This document shows positions 1 through 8,436 of a DNA stretch of 64,000 bases, in pieces (position 1 is the first letter of the stretch; each line of letters opens with the position of its first letter). Source of the stretch: Ktedonosporobacter rubrisoli (lineage in GTDB: Bacteria > Chloroflexota > Ktedonobacteria > Ktedonobacterales > Ktedonobacteraceae). The position numbers were made by a program, and so were the translations under genes. The stretch spans positions 1,612,001-1,676,000 of the forward strand of contig NZ_CP035758.1 in NCBI RefSeq assembly GCF_004208415.1. The letters run 5' to 3'. The notes below the pieces were generated by a model. It saw only the letters and a program-made list of their open reading frames with translations. It had not been told where the DNA came from and did not search any database.

Positions 1-37
1 AATCCTCCGAAAATACATTCGCGCGCTGTGGAGAAGC

Positions 38-84
38 AAAAAAGCCGTGAGCGATATTCATCAATCGCTCACGGCCTTCTTTTT
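38..84 (+). terminator. Intrinsic terminator of an upstream gene
   Basis: A perfect 12-bp stem (44-55 with 64-75, loop of 8) is followed by CTTCTTTTT and preceded by six A residues. This is the classic Rho-independent form and could work in both directions. The gene it ends on the plus strand lies outside the window. Positions 85-351 hold no gene that I can support. Confidence 0.85.
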
Positions 85-282
85 GTGCCTTGGATTATAT
101 CCTGCTATAGGAGGTTCTTTTTCCTGAAAAAGAGCATATGATATGACCATTGACGATTGGAGTTGAGCCTGACTGCATCCGCTACCCGGATGCCGAAACT
201 GCATCTCCTGATCTTAGCGATGATCATACTATGCCTCCATAAATCTTTGTACGACACGCAATCGCATATATGCTTCTACTAG

Positions 283-306
283 CTCAGAGACTATATCTGA
301 GTTTTT
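283..306 (+). terminator. Weak hairpin plus T5, possible terminator
   Basis: CTCAGA at 283-288 pairs with TCTGAG at 296-301 and is followed directly by five T residues. The stem is only 6 bp. It sits just past the end of the minus-strand reductase gene, but its T-tract faces the plus direction, so its role is unclear. Confidence 0.25.
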
Positions 307-351
307 CTAAAAAGTCAAGCCAAAGATTCGAAGTGATCTGCTAATCACACG

Positions 352-792
352 TTATACTGTAATACGGAATACGGGATGTCTGGGAGCCTCGCGTACAAAA
401 TCCTCAAGCGGAGATTCGCTACTCACATTGAAGTATTCGCGTATAAAGCCCGCTGTACTTCTGCCCGCGATACTTTTTTTCAGAACCGGGGCGGCCTCCT
501 CGGGCGAGAGCTCGCTGACTCTTATTGTCTCGTGGTGCCGTCCACAAGTGAGCGTTGCCTCGCCAGCGCTCCGCAGATTGCGCACCCAGTTGACTACTCC
601 ATAAGGGGCGATTAAGTAGCGCTGCCCGTTTTGTTCGACTACTGCTACTGGCGTTGTGCGTGGTTGACAGCTTTTACGTCCCCGCACCGTAAGCAGATGA
701 ATTGGCCCCATCTTTATGCCCGCGCGTACAAGCGTAGTTGCCAGGGCATTGCCAAGCTGCATGAAAAATGTATGCTTATATGTTTTTGCCAT
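352..792 (-). CDS. Nitroreductase/quinone reductase family protein (Ddn-like, F420-type)
   Basis: A 146-residue protein of the deazaflavin-dependent nitroreductase fold (split beta-barrel, PF04075 type), whose known members use F420H2 to reduce quinones or nitro compounds. The recognisable core is LLTVRGRKS near residues 33-41, then PVAVVEQNGQRYLIAPYG and NWVRNLRSAG. Length is normal for the family. It lies 11 bp after the monooxygenase gene on the same strand, so it is probably the last gene of the SnoaL-TetR-ABM-reductase set. The ATG at 792 overlaps no neighbour, and AAAGGC lies upstream. The substrate cannot be told. Use of F420 is inferred from the family. Confidence 0.85.
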   Translation of the reverse strand: MAKTYKHTFFMQLGNALATTLVRAGIKMGPIHLLTVRGRKSCQPRTTPVAVVEQNGQRYLIAPYGVVNWVRNLRSAGEATLTCGRHHETIRVSELSPEEAAPVLKKSIAGRSTAGFIREYFNVSSESPLEDFVREAPRHPVFRITV

Positions 793-803
793 AAACTGCG
801 CCT

Positions 804-1133
804 TTATCCCTCAAGAATGGTGCGAACCTTGTACTCACGCGAATCAGGTGTGGCGATCTGGCGTAGCTCAAGCAGCAAGGGCGACTCTGCATTGGCAAAA
901 ATCTTTGCTCCGGCCGCTTCTAATGCTTCATGGCTGTCGTATTGTGCATAGTTTACTACGCGCGTTCCATCCACACTCGTATGGAAATGAGCGGCGAGAA
1001 AACCAGGAACCTCTTTTCTTAGCGTCCTGGCAAGCTCGATCAGCAGTTCAAGGCCGCGCTGCTGATTTTCCGGCTCGAAGGTAAATGTATTGATAGTTGT
1101 TACGATATCCCTGTTCAGCGAGATGGTGGCCAT
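804..1133 (-). CDS. Antibiotic biosynthesis monooxygenase (ABM) domain protein
   Basis: A single ABM-type ferredoxin-like domain of 109 residues. These small cofactor-free or haem-linked oxygenases usually act as dimers on quinols or polyketide-like aromatics. The ABM pattern is seen in the helix ending ELARTLRKEVPGFLAAHFH followed by VVNYAQYDSHEALEAA. A longer frame opens at 1253, but it overlaps the TetR gene, and the ATG at 1133 has a strong AAAGGAAAGAGGAAG ribosome site directly before it. I therefore choose 1133. It lies between TetR and the Ddn-like reductase in one direction, which suggests joint oxidation and reduction of an aromatic or quinone compound under TetR control. The substrate is unknown. 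Confidence 0.85.
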   Translation of the reverse strand: MATISLNRDIVTTINTFTFEPENQQRGLELLIELARTLRKEVPGFLAAHFHTSVDGTRVVNYAQYDSHEALEAAGAKIFANAESPLLLELRQIATPDSREYKVRTILEG

Positions 1134-1209
1134 CTTCCTCTTTCCTTTCAGCTTATAGAAAGAAAACTCTGTATCTAGTTGTATGACCAACCAGATATGC
1201 ACAAAAAAA

Positions 1210-1824
1210 TTACTCAACGTCCCCAGGTTTAGCTGTAAGCAGGCTCTGGACAAGCCGATACGAGGCTGTAAGATCGAGGCCCGGCTGGGCTAATTGCTGC
1301 AGGGCCAAGCCATCGGTACAGGCGTGAATAATGGCGGCAATTGCCTCGGCCTGCTGCTCGTCAAGCCCGGTTTCCTGGCAAATAGTTTGCGCAATTCCCT
1401 GGCGTCCCTTCTCTAACATCTTGCCCACGGCTGGCAGAAAATCGGGATTGCGCAGACCCAGGGCATACAACTCGTAGCGTAATCTGTACCATGTTGGATG
1501 GTCGCGGCTCACTGCTGCTACGGCCAGCATCGCCACCTCTGAAAACGAGCGCTCAGCTGCCAGCTTTCGCACTTCCTGCATCAACTGCTGACTGAAGCTC
1601 GCGCCAGCTTCATAGATTACCGCCATAAGCAATTCATCCTTGGAGGCAAAGTAATAATGAAACAGTCCGGGCGACACACCGGCCAGGCGGGCAACCTCTT
1701 TTACTGTCGTCGCTTCGATCCCCTTTGTAGACAGCAGCTTATATCCGGCTGAGATCAGTTGCTCCCGGTTATCTTTCCGGTGTGTCCAGTTCTTTTTCTC
1801 TTTCTTAACTGTTTGGTCGTCCAT
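1210..1824 (-). CDS. TetR/AcrR family transcriptional regulator
   Basis: A 204-residue one-component repressor. The N-terminal HTH spans about residues 20-65, with the diagnostic stretch TTVKEVARLAGVSPGLFHYYF and then SKDELLMAV. The C-terminal half is a helical ligand domain with no recognisable ligand signature. It sits upstream of the ABM and Ddn-like genes and 72 bp downstream of the SnoaL-like gene, all on the minus strand. The simplest reading is that it controls this set, perhaps through the palindrome at 2411-2429 before the first gene. The first residues are lysine-rich, as is common. Confidence 0.9.
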   Translation of the reverse strand: MDDQTVKKEKKNWTHRKDNREQLISAGYKLLSTKGIEATTVKEVARLAGVSPGLFHYYFASKDELLMAVIYEAGASFSQQLMQEVRKLAAERSFSEVAMLAVAAVSRDHPTWYRLRYELYALGLRNPDFLPAVGKMLEKGRQGIAQTICQETGLDEQQAEAIAAIIHACTDGLALQQLAQPGLDLTASYRLVQSLLTAKPGDVE

Positions 1825-1896
1825 ACAAATATAATAGCCTGCCGGAAGCGCTTTGTCAAGCCTGCCGCTGCGCGGCTGTAGGTTAGCGCGGTATAT

Positions 1897-2295
1897 TCAG
1901 GCCTGGCTCGCTCTCGCTGTTGCGTACAGGTGTCTCTGTCTGGGAAGGCGGGCGTAGCGTACCGGCTCCCAGACTTCGGCCACGCGCCCATTTTCAAGGC
2001 GAAATATCTCCATGATAATGGGTAAGGGCTCTCCCGGAGCCGTTGGAATGCCGTGAATCGTTACGCGAAGCGCCGCCTTGTCGCCGTCTGCCAGCACCTC
2101 TTCAACCACGAAGCGCTGCTCAGGAAAAGCAGCGAAGGCCTGGTGCACTGCCTTTTTGACGCTCTCAATGCCTGTTTCGCGCGCCGCGTGCCTGATCACG
2201 TTGGGAGCGAAGAGCTGCTCAAGCGTTGCGACATCTTTGGCATTGATAGCTTCGTAAACGCGGTAAGCCAGGGCTCTGACCTCTGTAGCTGTCAT
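1897..2295 (-). CDS. SnoaL-like/ester cyclase family protein
   Basis: A 132-residue NTF2-fold protein of the SnoaL-like (polyketide cyclase-like) group. Family members are small alpha+beta cones that act as cyclases, isomerases or hydrolases, or have unknown roles. Visible marks are the N-terminal helix with YEAINAKDVATLEQLFAPNVIRH and the paired strands ending MEIFRLENGRVAEVWEPVRY. The ATG at 2295 is preceded by an AAGGAG-like ribosome site (minus strand). It is the first gene of the minus-strand set with TetR, ABM and the Ddn-like reductase, a combination that fits handling of an aromatic or quinone substrate. The reaction is not predicted. Confidence 0.8.
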   Translation of the reverse strand: MTATEVRALAYRVYEAINAKDVATLEQLFAPNVIRHAARETGIESVKKAVHQAFAAFPEQRFVVEEVLADGDKAALRVTIHGIPTAPGEPLPIIMEIFRLENGRVAEVWEPVRYARLPRQRHLYATARASQA

Positions 2296-2410
2296 AGAAA
2301 AACTTTCTCCTTCATATCTTATGTCAAGGATTGAGCGCAGGCTGCCGTAGAACGGGGCGCCCTAACCTTTTTCTGAGCAGAAATACATCTATCTGTATAA
2401 TATATTTTAT

Positions 2411-2429
2411 ATCATCAATATTTGATGAT
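2411..2429. promoter_or_regulatory. Operator-like palindrome between SnoaL set and desaturase
   Basis: ATCATCAA (2411-2418) and TTGATGAT (2422-2429) form a perfect 8-bp inverted repeat with a 3-bp centre, inside the AT-rich 350-bp gap between the divergent SnoaL-like and desaturase genes. The size fits a TetR operator. The TetR of the adjacent set is the natural candidate to bind it; that link is inference. Confidence 0.45.
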
Positions 2430-2645
2430 GTCAATGATTGCTGGCATCAATAAATGGCGAAGAGCTTACTTATCACAAATCTGTGCCAAAAGTATGCCAA
2501 AAGCGAGACCGAGTTTCATTTCTTTCTCTACATTAACGCCATATCTTCGACAAACAACTGCAATAGATGAAGGCTATGCTTGGGGTATCGCGTAAAAACA
2601 TACAAAATTTTGTGCTATAACCTCAAAAATATTGGGAGAGTGAAG

Positions 2646-3707
2646 TTGAAAAGCCTATCGCCAACGGGGGAGTTGCAGCATTCCGAACCATCTGTGCCTG
2701 TCCCTGACTATGCCGAATTGAAGAAAAGAGTCAAACGTGCTGGCCTCTTAGCAAGGCAGCCGCGCTATTATATGTGGAGTATGATACTGACCATAGGCGC
2801 CACGCTTGCAAGTTTTCTTATCCTGTTCCTTGTCCATAACATCTGGTGGCAACTTATTAATGCCGTGTTTCTGGCTGTGGTTTTTGCTCAAGTTGGCTAT
2901 CTCGGCCATGACGCCGGGCATCGGCAGCCATTCTCTACTACCTGGAAAAATGAGCTGGCCGGCCTGATCTGCGGTAATCTGCTCTTAGGAATGAGCAATG
3001 CCTGGTGGGTAGATAAGCACAACCAGCATCATAGCCATCCCAATCAGCTGGATATGGACCCGGACCTCAATATTCCCGGGATCTGCTTTAATCTCCAGGA
3101 AGCGCGGCAGAAACAAGGCCTGGGACGCTGGGTTATGCTCCACCAGATCTGGCTTTTCTTTCCTATGCTCATGTTGGTGGCGCTGGATTTGAAGCGCGCC
3201 AGTATCCTTTTTCTCAGCAGCGAGTGGAAGAGTGCCAGATATCCCCTGCTAGAGTCCCTGCTCGTTCTGGCTCATTGGGTTCTGTTTCTCACCCTGTTGG
3301 TCTATAATCTGGGCTTTGGCGCCGCTATCCTGTTTTTCCTTGTCAATCAAGCCGTGTTGGGCTTTATCCTGGGCTCGGCCTTCGCGCCCAACCATAAGGG
3401 TATGCCGGTGCTGGCCAAAGAGAGCCAGCTGGGCTTTCTACAGCGGCAGGTCTTAACCTCGCGTAATATTAAAGCCGGGCCGCTTACAGATTTCTGGTAT
3501 GGTGGACTGAATTATCAGATTGAGCATCACCTCTTCCCCAGTATGCCGCGCAACAATCTGCGGGCCGCTCAGCAGATCGTCAAGCAATTTTGCCAGGAGC
3601 ATGCTATTCCCTATGCCGAAACAAGCGTAGCGGGTTCGTACTGCGCTATCGTTAAGGCCCTCTCTGAAGTCAGTTCGGAGGTGCGTTATGAACGGGCCGA
3701 AGCATAA
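2646..3707 (+). CDS. Fatty acid desaturase (membrane di-iron type)
   Basis: An integral-membrane acyl desaturase of the FADS/DesA-like family, which introduces a cis double bond into acyl chains using a di-iron centre and an electron donor such as ferredoxin. Three histidine boxes are present: HDAGH, HNQHH and QIEHH, with the QxxHH form typical of front-end or linoleoyl-type desaturases. There are four or more hydrophobic spans and no fused cytochrome b5. The frame is open from a TTG at 2580, but GGGAGAG at 2634-2640 lies 5 nt before the TTG at 2646. I prefer that start (353 residues); GTG at 2640 is also possible. It stands alone. Confidence 0.9.
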   Translation: MKSLSPTGELQHSEPSVPVPDYAELKKRVKRAGLLARQPRYYMWSMILTIGATLASFLILFLVHNIWWQLINAVFLAVVFAQVGYLGHDAGHRQPFSTTWKNELAGLICGNLLLGMSNAWWVDKHNQHHSHPNQLDMDPDLNIPGICFNLQEARQKQGLGRWVMLHQIWLFFPMLMLVALDLKRASILFLSSEWKSARYPLLESLLVLAHWVLFLTLLVYNLGFGAAILFFLVNQAVLGFILGSAFAPNHKGMPVLAKESQLGFLQRQVLTSRNIKAGPLTDFWYGGLNYQIEHHLFPSMPRNNLRAAQQIVKQFCQEHAIPYAETSVAGSYCAIVKALSEVSSEVRYERAEA

Positions 3708-3754
3708 GATATCGGCTAGATGATGTAAGAGCCTGGGGCCTGTCTATACGTTGG

Positions 3755-3784
3755 GCAGGTCCCAAATCGTGATTTAGGACCTGC
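3755..3784. terminator. Hairpin between convergent genes
   Basis: GCAGGTCC (3755-3762) pairs with GGACCTGC (3777-3784), and inside it AAATC pairs with GATTT around a 2-nt centre, with one C/A mismatch. It sits between the ends of the desaturase and O-methyltransferase genes. There is no T-tract on either side, so it is terminator-like by place rather than by full form. Confidence 0.5.
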
Positions 3785-3821
3785 GACATGGCTTAGCAAA
3801 AGTGCTGGAGGCTGGCTTGCG

Positions 3822-4520
3822 CTATTCTGGCAGGACGACAGAGACTGCGCAGCCATCGATAAAGTCTTCAAGCTCCACTGCCAGGATGGTGGAGACAAGG
3901 CGCGGATGGGCTGCTACGCGCGAATTATATTCATGGATGCCGGCAACTCCTGCGTCGTGCCGTGCTTGTTCCCGGTTCAGGGCTTTTCCGTTACGAATAC
4001 AATCGTCGGCGACAATAATGCTTCCCGGCCGGCTGAGCGTGAGGGCCCAATCCAGATAGCCCGGATAGCCAGCTTTGTCGGCATCGATAAAGATCAGATC
4101 GAAGGGCGCCTCTGTCTTCAATTGTGGCAAAAGCTCTTGTGCGCTGCCAACGCGCACCTCGGCCCGATCCGTAAGCTGGGCACGCTCTAGCGATTGGCGC
4201 ACGACCTCGGCATGCTTCGGATCAATTTCCAGGGTGATGAATTTGCCATCGGCGGGAAGGGCGCGCGCCATCCAGATAGCACTATAGCCGGCCAGCGCGC
4301 CGATTTCGAGAATTTTGCGCGCGCCACAAGCTGCGGCCAGAACCTGAAGCAGCTTGCCTTGAGCCGGGGCGATTTGAATGGCCGGTAGTCCGGCTTCCCG
4401 AGCTGCCTGCGTCGTCTGGCGCAGTACTTCGTCTTCGGTCGCGAAAAGTTGATTCAGCGCTTCGGTGATCTCATGGGCGCTATCGGCCCGGTGTTGAGGT
4501 GTGTTTGCTTGATCTGGCAT
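3822..4520 (-). CDS. O-methyltransferase, class I SAM-dependent (caffeoyl-CoA OMT-like)
   Basis: A 232-residue protein of the OMT3 family, which moves a methyl group from SAM to a catechol-like hydroxyl with a divalent metal. SAM motif I reads ILEIGALAGYSAIWMA (about 70-85). LEIDPKHAEVVRQ (about 97-109) is the acidic motif, FDLIFIDADKAGYPGYLDWAL carries the metal-binding Asp residues, and IIVADDCIRNG follows. Length and order are complete. The acceptor is not known. It is the only gene in its direction here and converges on the desaturase. Confidence 0.9.
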   Translation of the reverse strand: MPDQANTPQHRADSAHEITEALNQLFATEDEVLRQTTQAAREAGLPAIQIAPAQGKLLQVLAAACGARKILEIGALAGYSAIWMARALPADGKFITLEIDPKHAEVVRQSLERAQLTDRAEVRVGSAQELLPQLKTEAPFDLIFIDADKAGYPGYLDWALTLSRPGSIIVADDCIRNGKALNREQARHDAGVAGIHEYNSRVAAHPRLVSTILAVELEDFIDGCAVSVVLPE

Positions 4521-4674
4521 GTCTCATAACCTTTCTCACAAAAAGCTATTACAGTATATGCCGGCTCTATGCCTTGCTTCAATAGTCTACTGAATGAGTA
4601 TAACAGATAAAGGGACGTCTATCATGAGCTGGCATGTGGAAATGGCTGAACTTAGAAAATAGCCAGGCAAGAGA

Positions 4675-4703
4675 TTGACATAGGCGAGAAAATTTGCTAC
4701 ACT
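4675..4703 (+). promoter_or_regulatory. Sigma-70-type promoter of TetR gene
   Basis: A consensus -35 TTGACA (4675-4680), a 17-bp spacer and TACACT (4698-4703). Transcription would start near 4710, about 35 nt before the ATG. Confidence 0.65.
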
Positions 4704-4719
4704 ACTGATGTCGAATGGT

Positions 4720-4734
4720 GTTAAATTTTTTAAC
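4720..4734. promoter_or_regulatory. TetR operator-like palindrome
   Basis: GTTAAA and TTTAAC form a perfect 6-bp inverted repeat around TTT. It lies just downstream of the predicted transcription start and directly before the TetR gene, as expected for autoregulation. Confidence 0.5.
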
Positions 4735-4744
4735 GGAGAATGAT

Positions 4745-5362
4745 ATGGGAATTAAGGAGCGGCGTGAGCGCGAGAAACAGCTTACCAGGCAAGCAATTCT
4801 TAGCGCTGCGCTTGCAATCGCCAGCGAAAATGGCTGGCCAGCGCTCACTATTCGTAAAGTTGGAGAGCGTATTGAGTACAGCCCGCCGATGGTTTACGAG
4901 TATTTTGCCAGTAAAGAGGATGTTCTACTGCAGCTCGTACAGGGCGGTTTCCAGCAGCTTACCGAGCTTCTGCAGCAGGCTAGCGTGGCATCTGGAGTGA
5001 GCGAAGAGGGCTTGCTGAAGATAGCAGATGCCTACTGGGACTTTGCGCGTAGCAACCGCGAACTCTATCAACTCATGCACGGCCTCGGTGGAGTTCCGCT
5101 GGATGGAGCTGTAATCGCGCAGGCAGTGCAGCAGGTTTGTATGACTACCCAGCAAGCGCTTCAAGCCTGGGCTCAGGCGCAAGGCTTTAGCCTGCCAGAT
5201 CCACTGGGAGCTACAGAGATTATCTGGTGCCTGTTACATGGCCTGCTAAGCCTGAGCCTGGTTGAGCGTGTCGAGGGAGGAGAAAGCCGAGCCAGAAACT
5301 TGATGCATGAGGCCGTCAAGAGCCAGCTTATAGCCTGGAAAATTACCTATAGGAGACAGTAA
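4745..5362 (+). CDS. TetR/AcrR family transcriptional regulator
   Basis: A 205-residue regulator with an N-terminal HTH at about 12-60 (LTIRKVGERIEYSPPMVYEYF followed by SKEDVLLQLVQ) and a C-terminal WHG-like ligand domain. The frame extends to an ATG at 4715, but that start would lie inside the palindrome region and has no ribosome site, while ACGGAG sits 6 nt before the ATG at 4745. The NAD-dependent epimerase gene follows 74 bp downstream in the same direction and is the likely target along with the regulator itself. Confidence 0.9.
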   Translation: MGIKERREREKQLTRQAILSAALAIASENGWPALTIRKVGERIEYSPPMVYEYFASKEDVLLQLVQGGFQQLTELLQQASVASGVSEEGLLKIADAYWDFARSNRELYQLMHGLGGVPLDGAVIAQAVQQVCMTTQQALQAWAQAQGFSLPDPLGATEIIWCLLHGLLSLSLVERVEGGESRARNLMHEAVKSQLIAWKITYRRQ

Positions 5363-5436
5363 TCTGTTTTTTTACCCTTTATCGAACGATGTAAAATAAA
5401 CTTATATAAGTCAGTAAAATAAAGAAAGAAGTGGTT

Positions 5437-6390
5437 ATGAACGCAGCTAAAGAACTTCACGTCATTTTCGGCACTGGCCCGGTTGGCATAACCCTGGCCG
5501 AAGAACTGCTGGCGAAGGGCAAGCAGGTCCGCCTGGTCAATCGCAGTGGCAAGGGGCAGGTTCCCGCCGGAGCCGAACTGCTAGCTGGCGATGCTTCAAA
5601 ATTGGAGACCGTAGTGGATCTCAGTCGCGGCGCTGCGGTAATTTATAATTGTACGCATGCTCCCTATCATCTCTGGCCTGAAGTTTTGCCGCGTTTGCAA
5701 GAAAATATGATTGAGGGCGCGGCTTCTGCGGGAGCGAAGTTGGTAGTAATCGATACGCTCTACCCATATGGAGAAACGCATGGGCGGCCAATGACCGAGG
5801 CCACACCTTACATGGCAACGTCGCGCAAGGGGCGCATGCGTGGCCAATTGACCTGGGGCTATCTGCAGGCTCATCGCGTAGGCAAAGTTCGTGTGAGCAT
5901 CGGGCGCGCTGCTGATTTCTTTGGTCCGTATGTGCTCAATTCAGCGCTGGGTCAGTATGTCTTTCCGGCTATGCTTTCTGGTCAGCCAGCCATGACCCTT
6001 GGTAACATAGATCTGCCGCATAGTTACAGCTATATGCCCGATATTGCCAGAGGCCTCATTCTGTTGGGAGAGCGTGAGGAAGCGCCGGGGCAGGTCTGGC
6101 TCTTGCCGGTTGTGCCGGCCGTGACTACGCGTGAAATGTTGCAGCTCATTGGAAAAGAAATCGGGCAATCTCCTCAGATTCTCAATGTACCGTCGATAGA
6201 GCAGGCTAAAGAATTTGGGGTCTTTGATGAGACCTTCGCCAAAGAGTATGTCGAACTGTTCTATCAGTACACTGAGCCGCAAATCGTGGATTCCAGCGCC
6301 TTTGAACAGACGTTTGGCCTGCACGCAACTCCTTTGAGCAAAGCTATCAAGGCCACCGTCGATTGGTATCGCACGCATACTACTGCATAG
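5437..6390 (+). CDS. NAD-dependent epimerase/dehydratase family protein
   Basis: A 317-residue extended short-chain dehydrogenase-like Rossmann protein. The nucleotide site is GTGPVGITLAEELLAKGKQV near the N-terminus, followed by an Arg-containing strand end (LVNRSG) that may favour NADP. The YxxxK region is degenerate: the stretch VVIDTLYPYGETHGRPMTE replaces the usual catalytic triad context, so it may be an atypical reductase or NmrA-like protein. The ATG at 5437 is 6 nt after GAAAGAAG; a GTG at 5431 is also in frame. It follows a TetR gene in what is probably one transcript. Confidence 0.85.
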   Translation: MNAAKELHVIFGTGPVGITLAEELLAKGKQVRLVNRSGKGQVPAGAELLAGDASKLETVVDLSRGAAVIYNCTHAPYHLWPEVLPRLQENMIEGAASAGAKLVVIDTLYPYGETHGRPMTEATPYMATSRKGRMRGQLTWGYLQAHRVGKVRVSIGRAADFFGPYVLNSALGQYVFPAMLSGQPAMTLGNIDLPHSYSYMPDIARGLILLGEREEAPGQVWLLPVVPAVTTREMLQLIGKEIGQSPQILNVPSIEQAKEFGVFDETFAKEYVELFYQYTEPQIVDSSAFEQTFGLHATPLSKAIKATVDWYRTHTTA

Positions 6391-6772
6391 CTTCCCTATG
6401 GTGTGGAGCAGAAATTCCCTGGGGCGAGATATGAGGCGGCCAGCTGGACGCAGGTTTTCAAATCGGCAACAACATTTACATCCTGCGCCGGCTTCCTCGC
6501 CCCTCTAGAGGGAGAATAAATGATACCTTTAAAATCCTGTGTAAGAATATTATCGCGCTCCCTTCCTGGCCCATTTGGGCTGGTTCCTCATCGGCTTGCT
6601 TTCGTATGTTCATCGCCAATGATAGCAGATGCTTCCTGACGTCTCCCGTCAAATCGGGCATCCTTTGGGCCTTCTTTCCATGGAATTTCGTTTGAGCGGC
6701 GAGAAGAACAGGACATGTCCTTACAGAAGAGATTGATATGTTATATTGTATGAGAGGACAAGGAGGTATTCA
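6391..6772. other. Gap without a supported gene
   Basis: A 382-bp stretch between the epimerase and the peptidase. A 61-codon open frame on minus (6476-6661) has no ribosome site or recognisable product, so I do not call it. The last 12 bases contain AAGGAGGT (6760-6767), which belongs to the peptidase start. Confidence 0.5.
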
Positions 6773-7555
6773 TTGGATTTCTTTAACGATCTGCAACACC
6801 TTGCCACCGCCTCTCAAGCAAAACGTCGCTTTGCCTTGCTTACACTGCTTCGTGAGATGGATTGTCCATTTATGCTCGTGCGGGAAAGCCTGGATGGTTA
6901 CCGGCCAGAAAATATTATGGTTCGATTTCAGGAGGAAGCAAAGCTGCGTTTCGTAATTGGGGCTCACTACGATAGCGTAGCTGGGAGCACTGGGGCCAAT
7001 GATAATGCTGCAAGTATCTGTGTCCTTCTGGCCTGGCTTCGTCACGCTCTTCAATTTCCGCCAGCCTTCCCGGTCGATGTAGTCTTTTTCGATCTCGAAG
7101 AACGCGGACAAATCGGAAGCCGTGCCTATCTCAAGCGTTTCGCTTCTGAAGACATACTTGCGATGATTAATCTAGATATGTGTGGCGTGGGAGATACGCT
7201 GCTACTTGCACCAAGCCTCGATATGCAACAAAGTGAAAGTTGTCAGCCGCTGCTCAAAGCAGATATATGGAGCTTGAGCTCCTATCGCCTCGTAGAGGAA
7301 TTGCCACCCAGCGATGATCGCTCATTTGCCTATGCTGGAGTTCCTACCCTCTCGGTAAGTATTGCTCCTTCAGAGGATGTGGAGTTATTAAAAGAAGCCG
7401 TCAAGGCCTGGCAGCAAGGACAGTTGCCAGCCACGATGCCCAGCATTGTTGAGACTTTTCATAATGGAAGTCGTGACTCAATTGAAACGATAGAAGCATC
7501 GGCAATGCAGAAAGTCTTGCAGGGCCTGAAAAATATTCTCAAGCTGCTTGCATAG
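6773..7555 (+). CDS. M28 family zinc aminopeptidase-like protein
   Basis: A 260-residue M28-type metallopeptidase. The co-catalytic metal ligands appear in order: H65 and D67 in GAHYDS, D77 in GANDNA, the glutamate pair E99-E100 in FFDLEE, D125 in INLDM, and a late His in FHNGSRDS. No signal peptide is seen, so it is probably cytosolic. The frame also opens at a TTG at 6746, but a perfect AAGGAGGT (6760-6767) sits 5 nt before the TTG at 6773, which decides the start. Natural substrates are unknown, and M28 members range from aminopeptidases to glutaminyl cyclases. Confidence 0.85.
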   Translation: MDFFNDLQHLATASQAKRRFALLTLLREMDCPFMLVRESLDGYRPENIMVRFQEEAKLRFVIGAHYDSVAGSTGANDNAASICVLLAWLRHALQFPPAFPVDVVFFDLEERGQIGSRAYLKRFASEDILAMINLDMCGVGDTLLLAPSLDMQQSESCQPLLKADIWSLSSYRLVEELPPSDDRSFAYAGVPTLSVSIAPSEDVELLKEAVKAWQQGQLPATMPSIVETFHNGSRDSIETIEASAMQKVLQGLKNILKLLA

Positions 7556-7628
7556 AGTTCATGAATAGGTTTAAAGCTTGGGCAGATGCATTCGGGCCTG
7601 AATCGTATAGAATGGGAGCGCTGTCAGG

Positions 7629-8171
7629 CTACTCGCGCCCCTGCTCCTTACGGGCCTCATACTGCTGTTGAAGAATACGCTGAGCGTGCTGGACATCGGC
7701 CTCGATAGTATCAGCATCTATATGGGCAGCCGGAGAGCCAGCCGCCGTGCTCGCAATGCCCGTCTGGGTATTATCTTCGCCACGCATCCCCGGCGTAGTC
7801 GCGCCAGTGGCTTCAGCCTTAGCGGGCCGGGGCGCCTCGTAATTGTAGGCTCCGTTATGCTTGAGAATCCGCGCGGCCTCCGTGTGCTTGTTGCCCGGAT
7901 GGACCACAAGTACTGTGTAGCCTGCATCGTAGGCATCCCCGTAGTAACTAGCGGCCTCGGTAGAGATTCCGTGGCTCGCGAAATCCGGTCGGCTTCTCTC
8001 GACGGTATCAGCGCGCCTGGGCACGCCATGAGGCTGACGTTTCCCCGTTGCTTTTTCTGCGCGCTCAATCTGCTTTTCGGCAAGGCCGAGCTGGCGTAGT
8101 TGTTCCGTCGCCCTATCCGCCTTTGCGCTATCGTCAAATATGCCAAAGAGCGCGGTTTGACCCTCAATCAT
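7629..8171 (-). CDS. General stress protein 17M-like (YflT) domain protein
   Basis: A 180-residue soluble protein. The N-terminal 95 residues match the heat-induced stress protein YflT/17M-like fold: an opening strand (TALFGIFDDSAKADRATEQL), the 'lr.lGl' helix end and the strand AGYTVLVVHPGNKHTEAARIL. The last 80 residues are low-complexity, rich in Ala, Thr and Gly, ending in a charged helix. The biochemical role of this family is not known; it appears in stress regulons. AGAAGGAG lies 8 nt before the ATG. Confidence 0.7.
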   Translation of the reverse strand: MIEGQTALFGIFDDSAKADRATEQLRQLGLAEKQIERAEKATGKRQPHGVPRRADTVERSRPDFASHGISTEAASYYGDAYDAGYTVLVVHPGNKHTEAARILKHNGAYNYEAPRPAKAEATGATTPGMRGEDNTQTGIASTAAGSPAAHIDADTIEADVQHAQRILQQQYEARKEQGRE

Positions 8172-8364
8172 GCCTTTTACTCCTTCTCTTGCTTCTCTTA
8201 CTGCTCGTTGAGCTATCTCTTACGTGCAGTATCCTCTTTATTCCCACGAAGCAGGAGGAAGAAACGATGCATGCATATTTTAGACAAGCATGGGCAGGCT
8301 GCCATGCTTGCTTCCTATCAGAGCTACCGGATCATTAGACGTGATTTGACACTCCACGCCAGCC

Positions 8365-8393
8365 TTGACGATTATTATCCTATACCGTATATT
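8365..8393 (+). promoter_or_regulatory. Promoter of PadR gene
   Basis: TTGACG (8365-8370), a 17-bp spacer and TATATT (8388-8393). The predicted start near 8400 leaves a leader of about 36 nt. A TTGACA at 8346 has no matching -10. Confidence 0.5.
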
Positions 8394-8436
8394 CTGTTTC
8401 GGATAGTTGATAGCGAATAATTTTGGAGAGAGTGCA

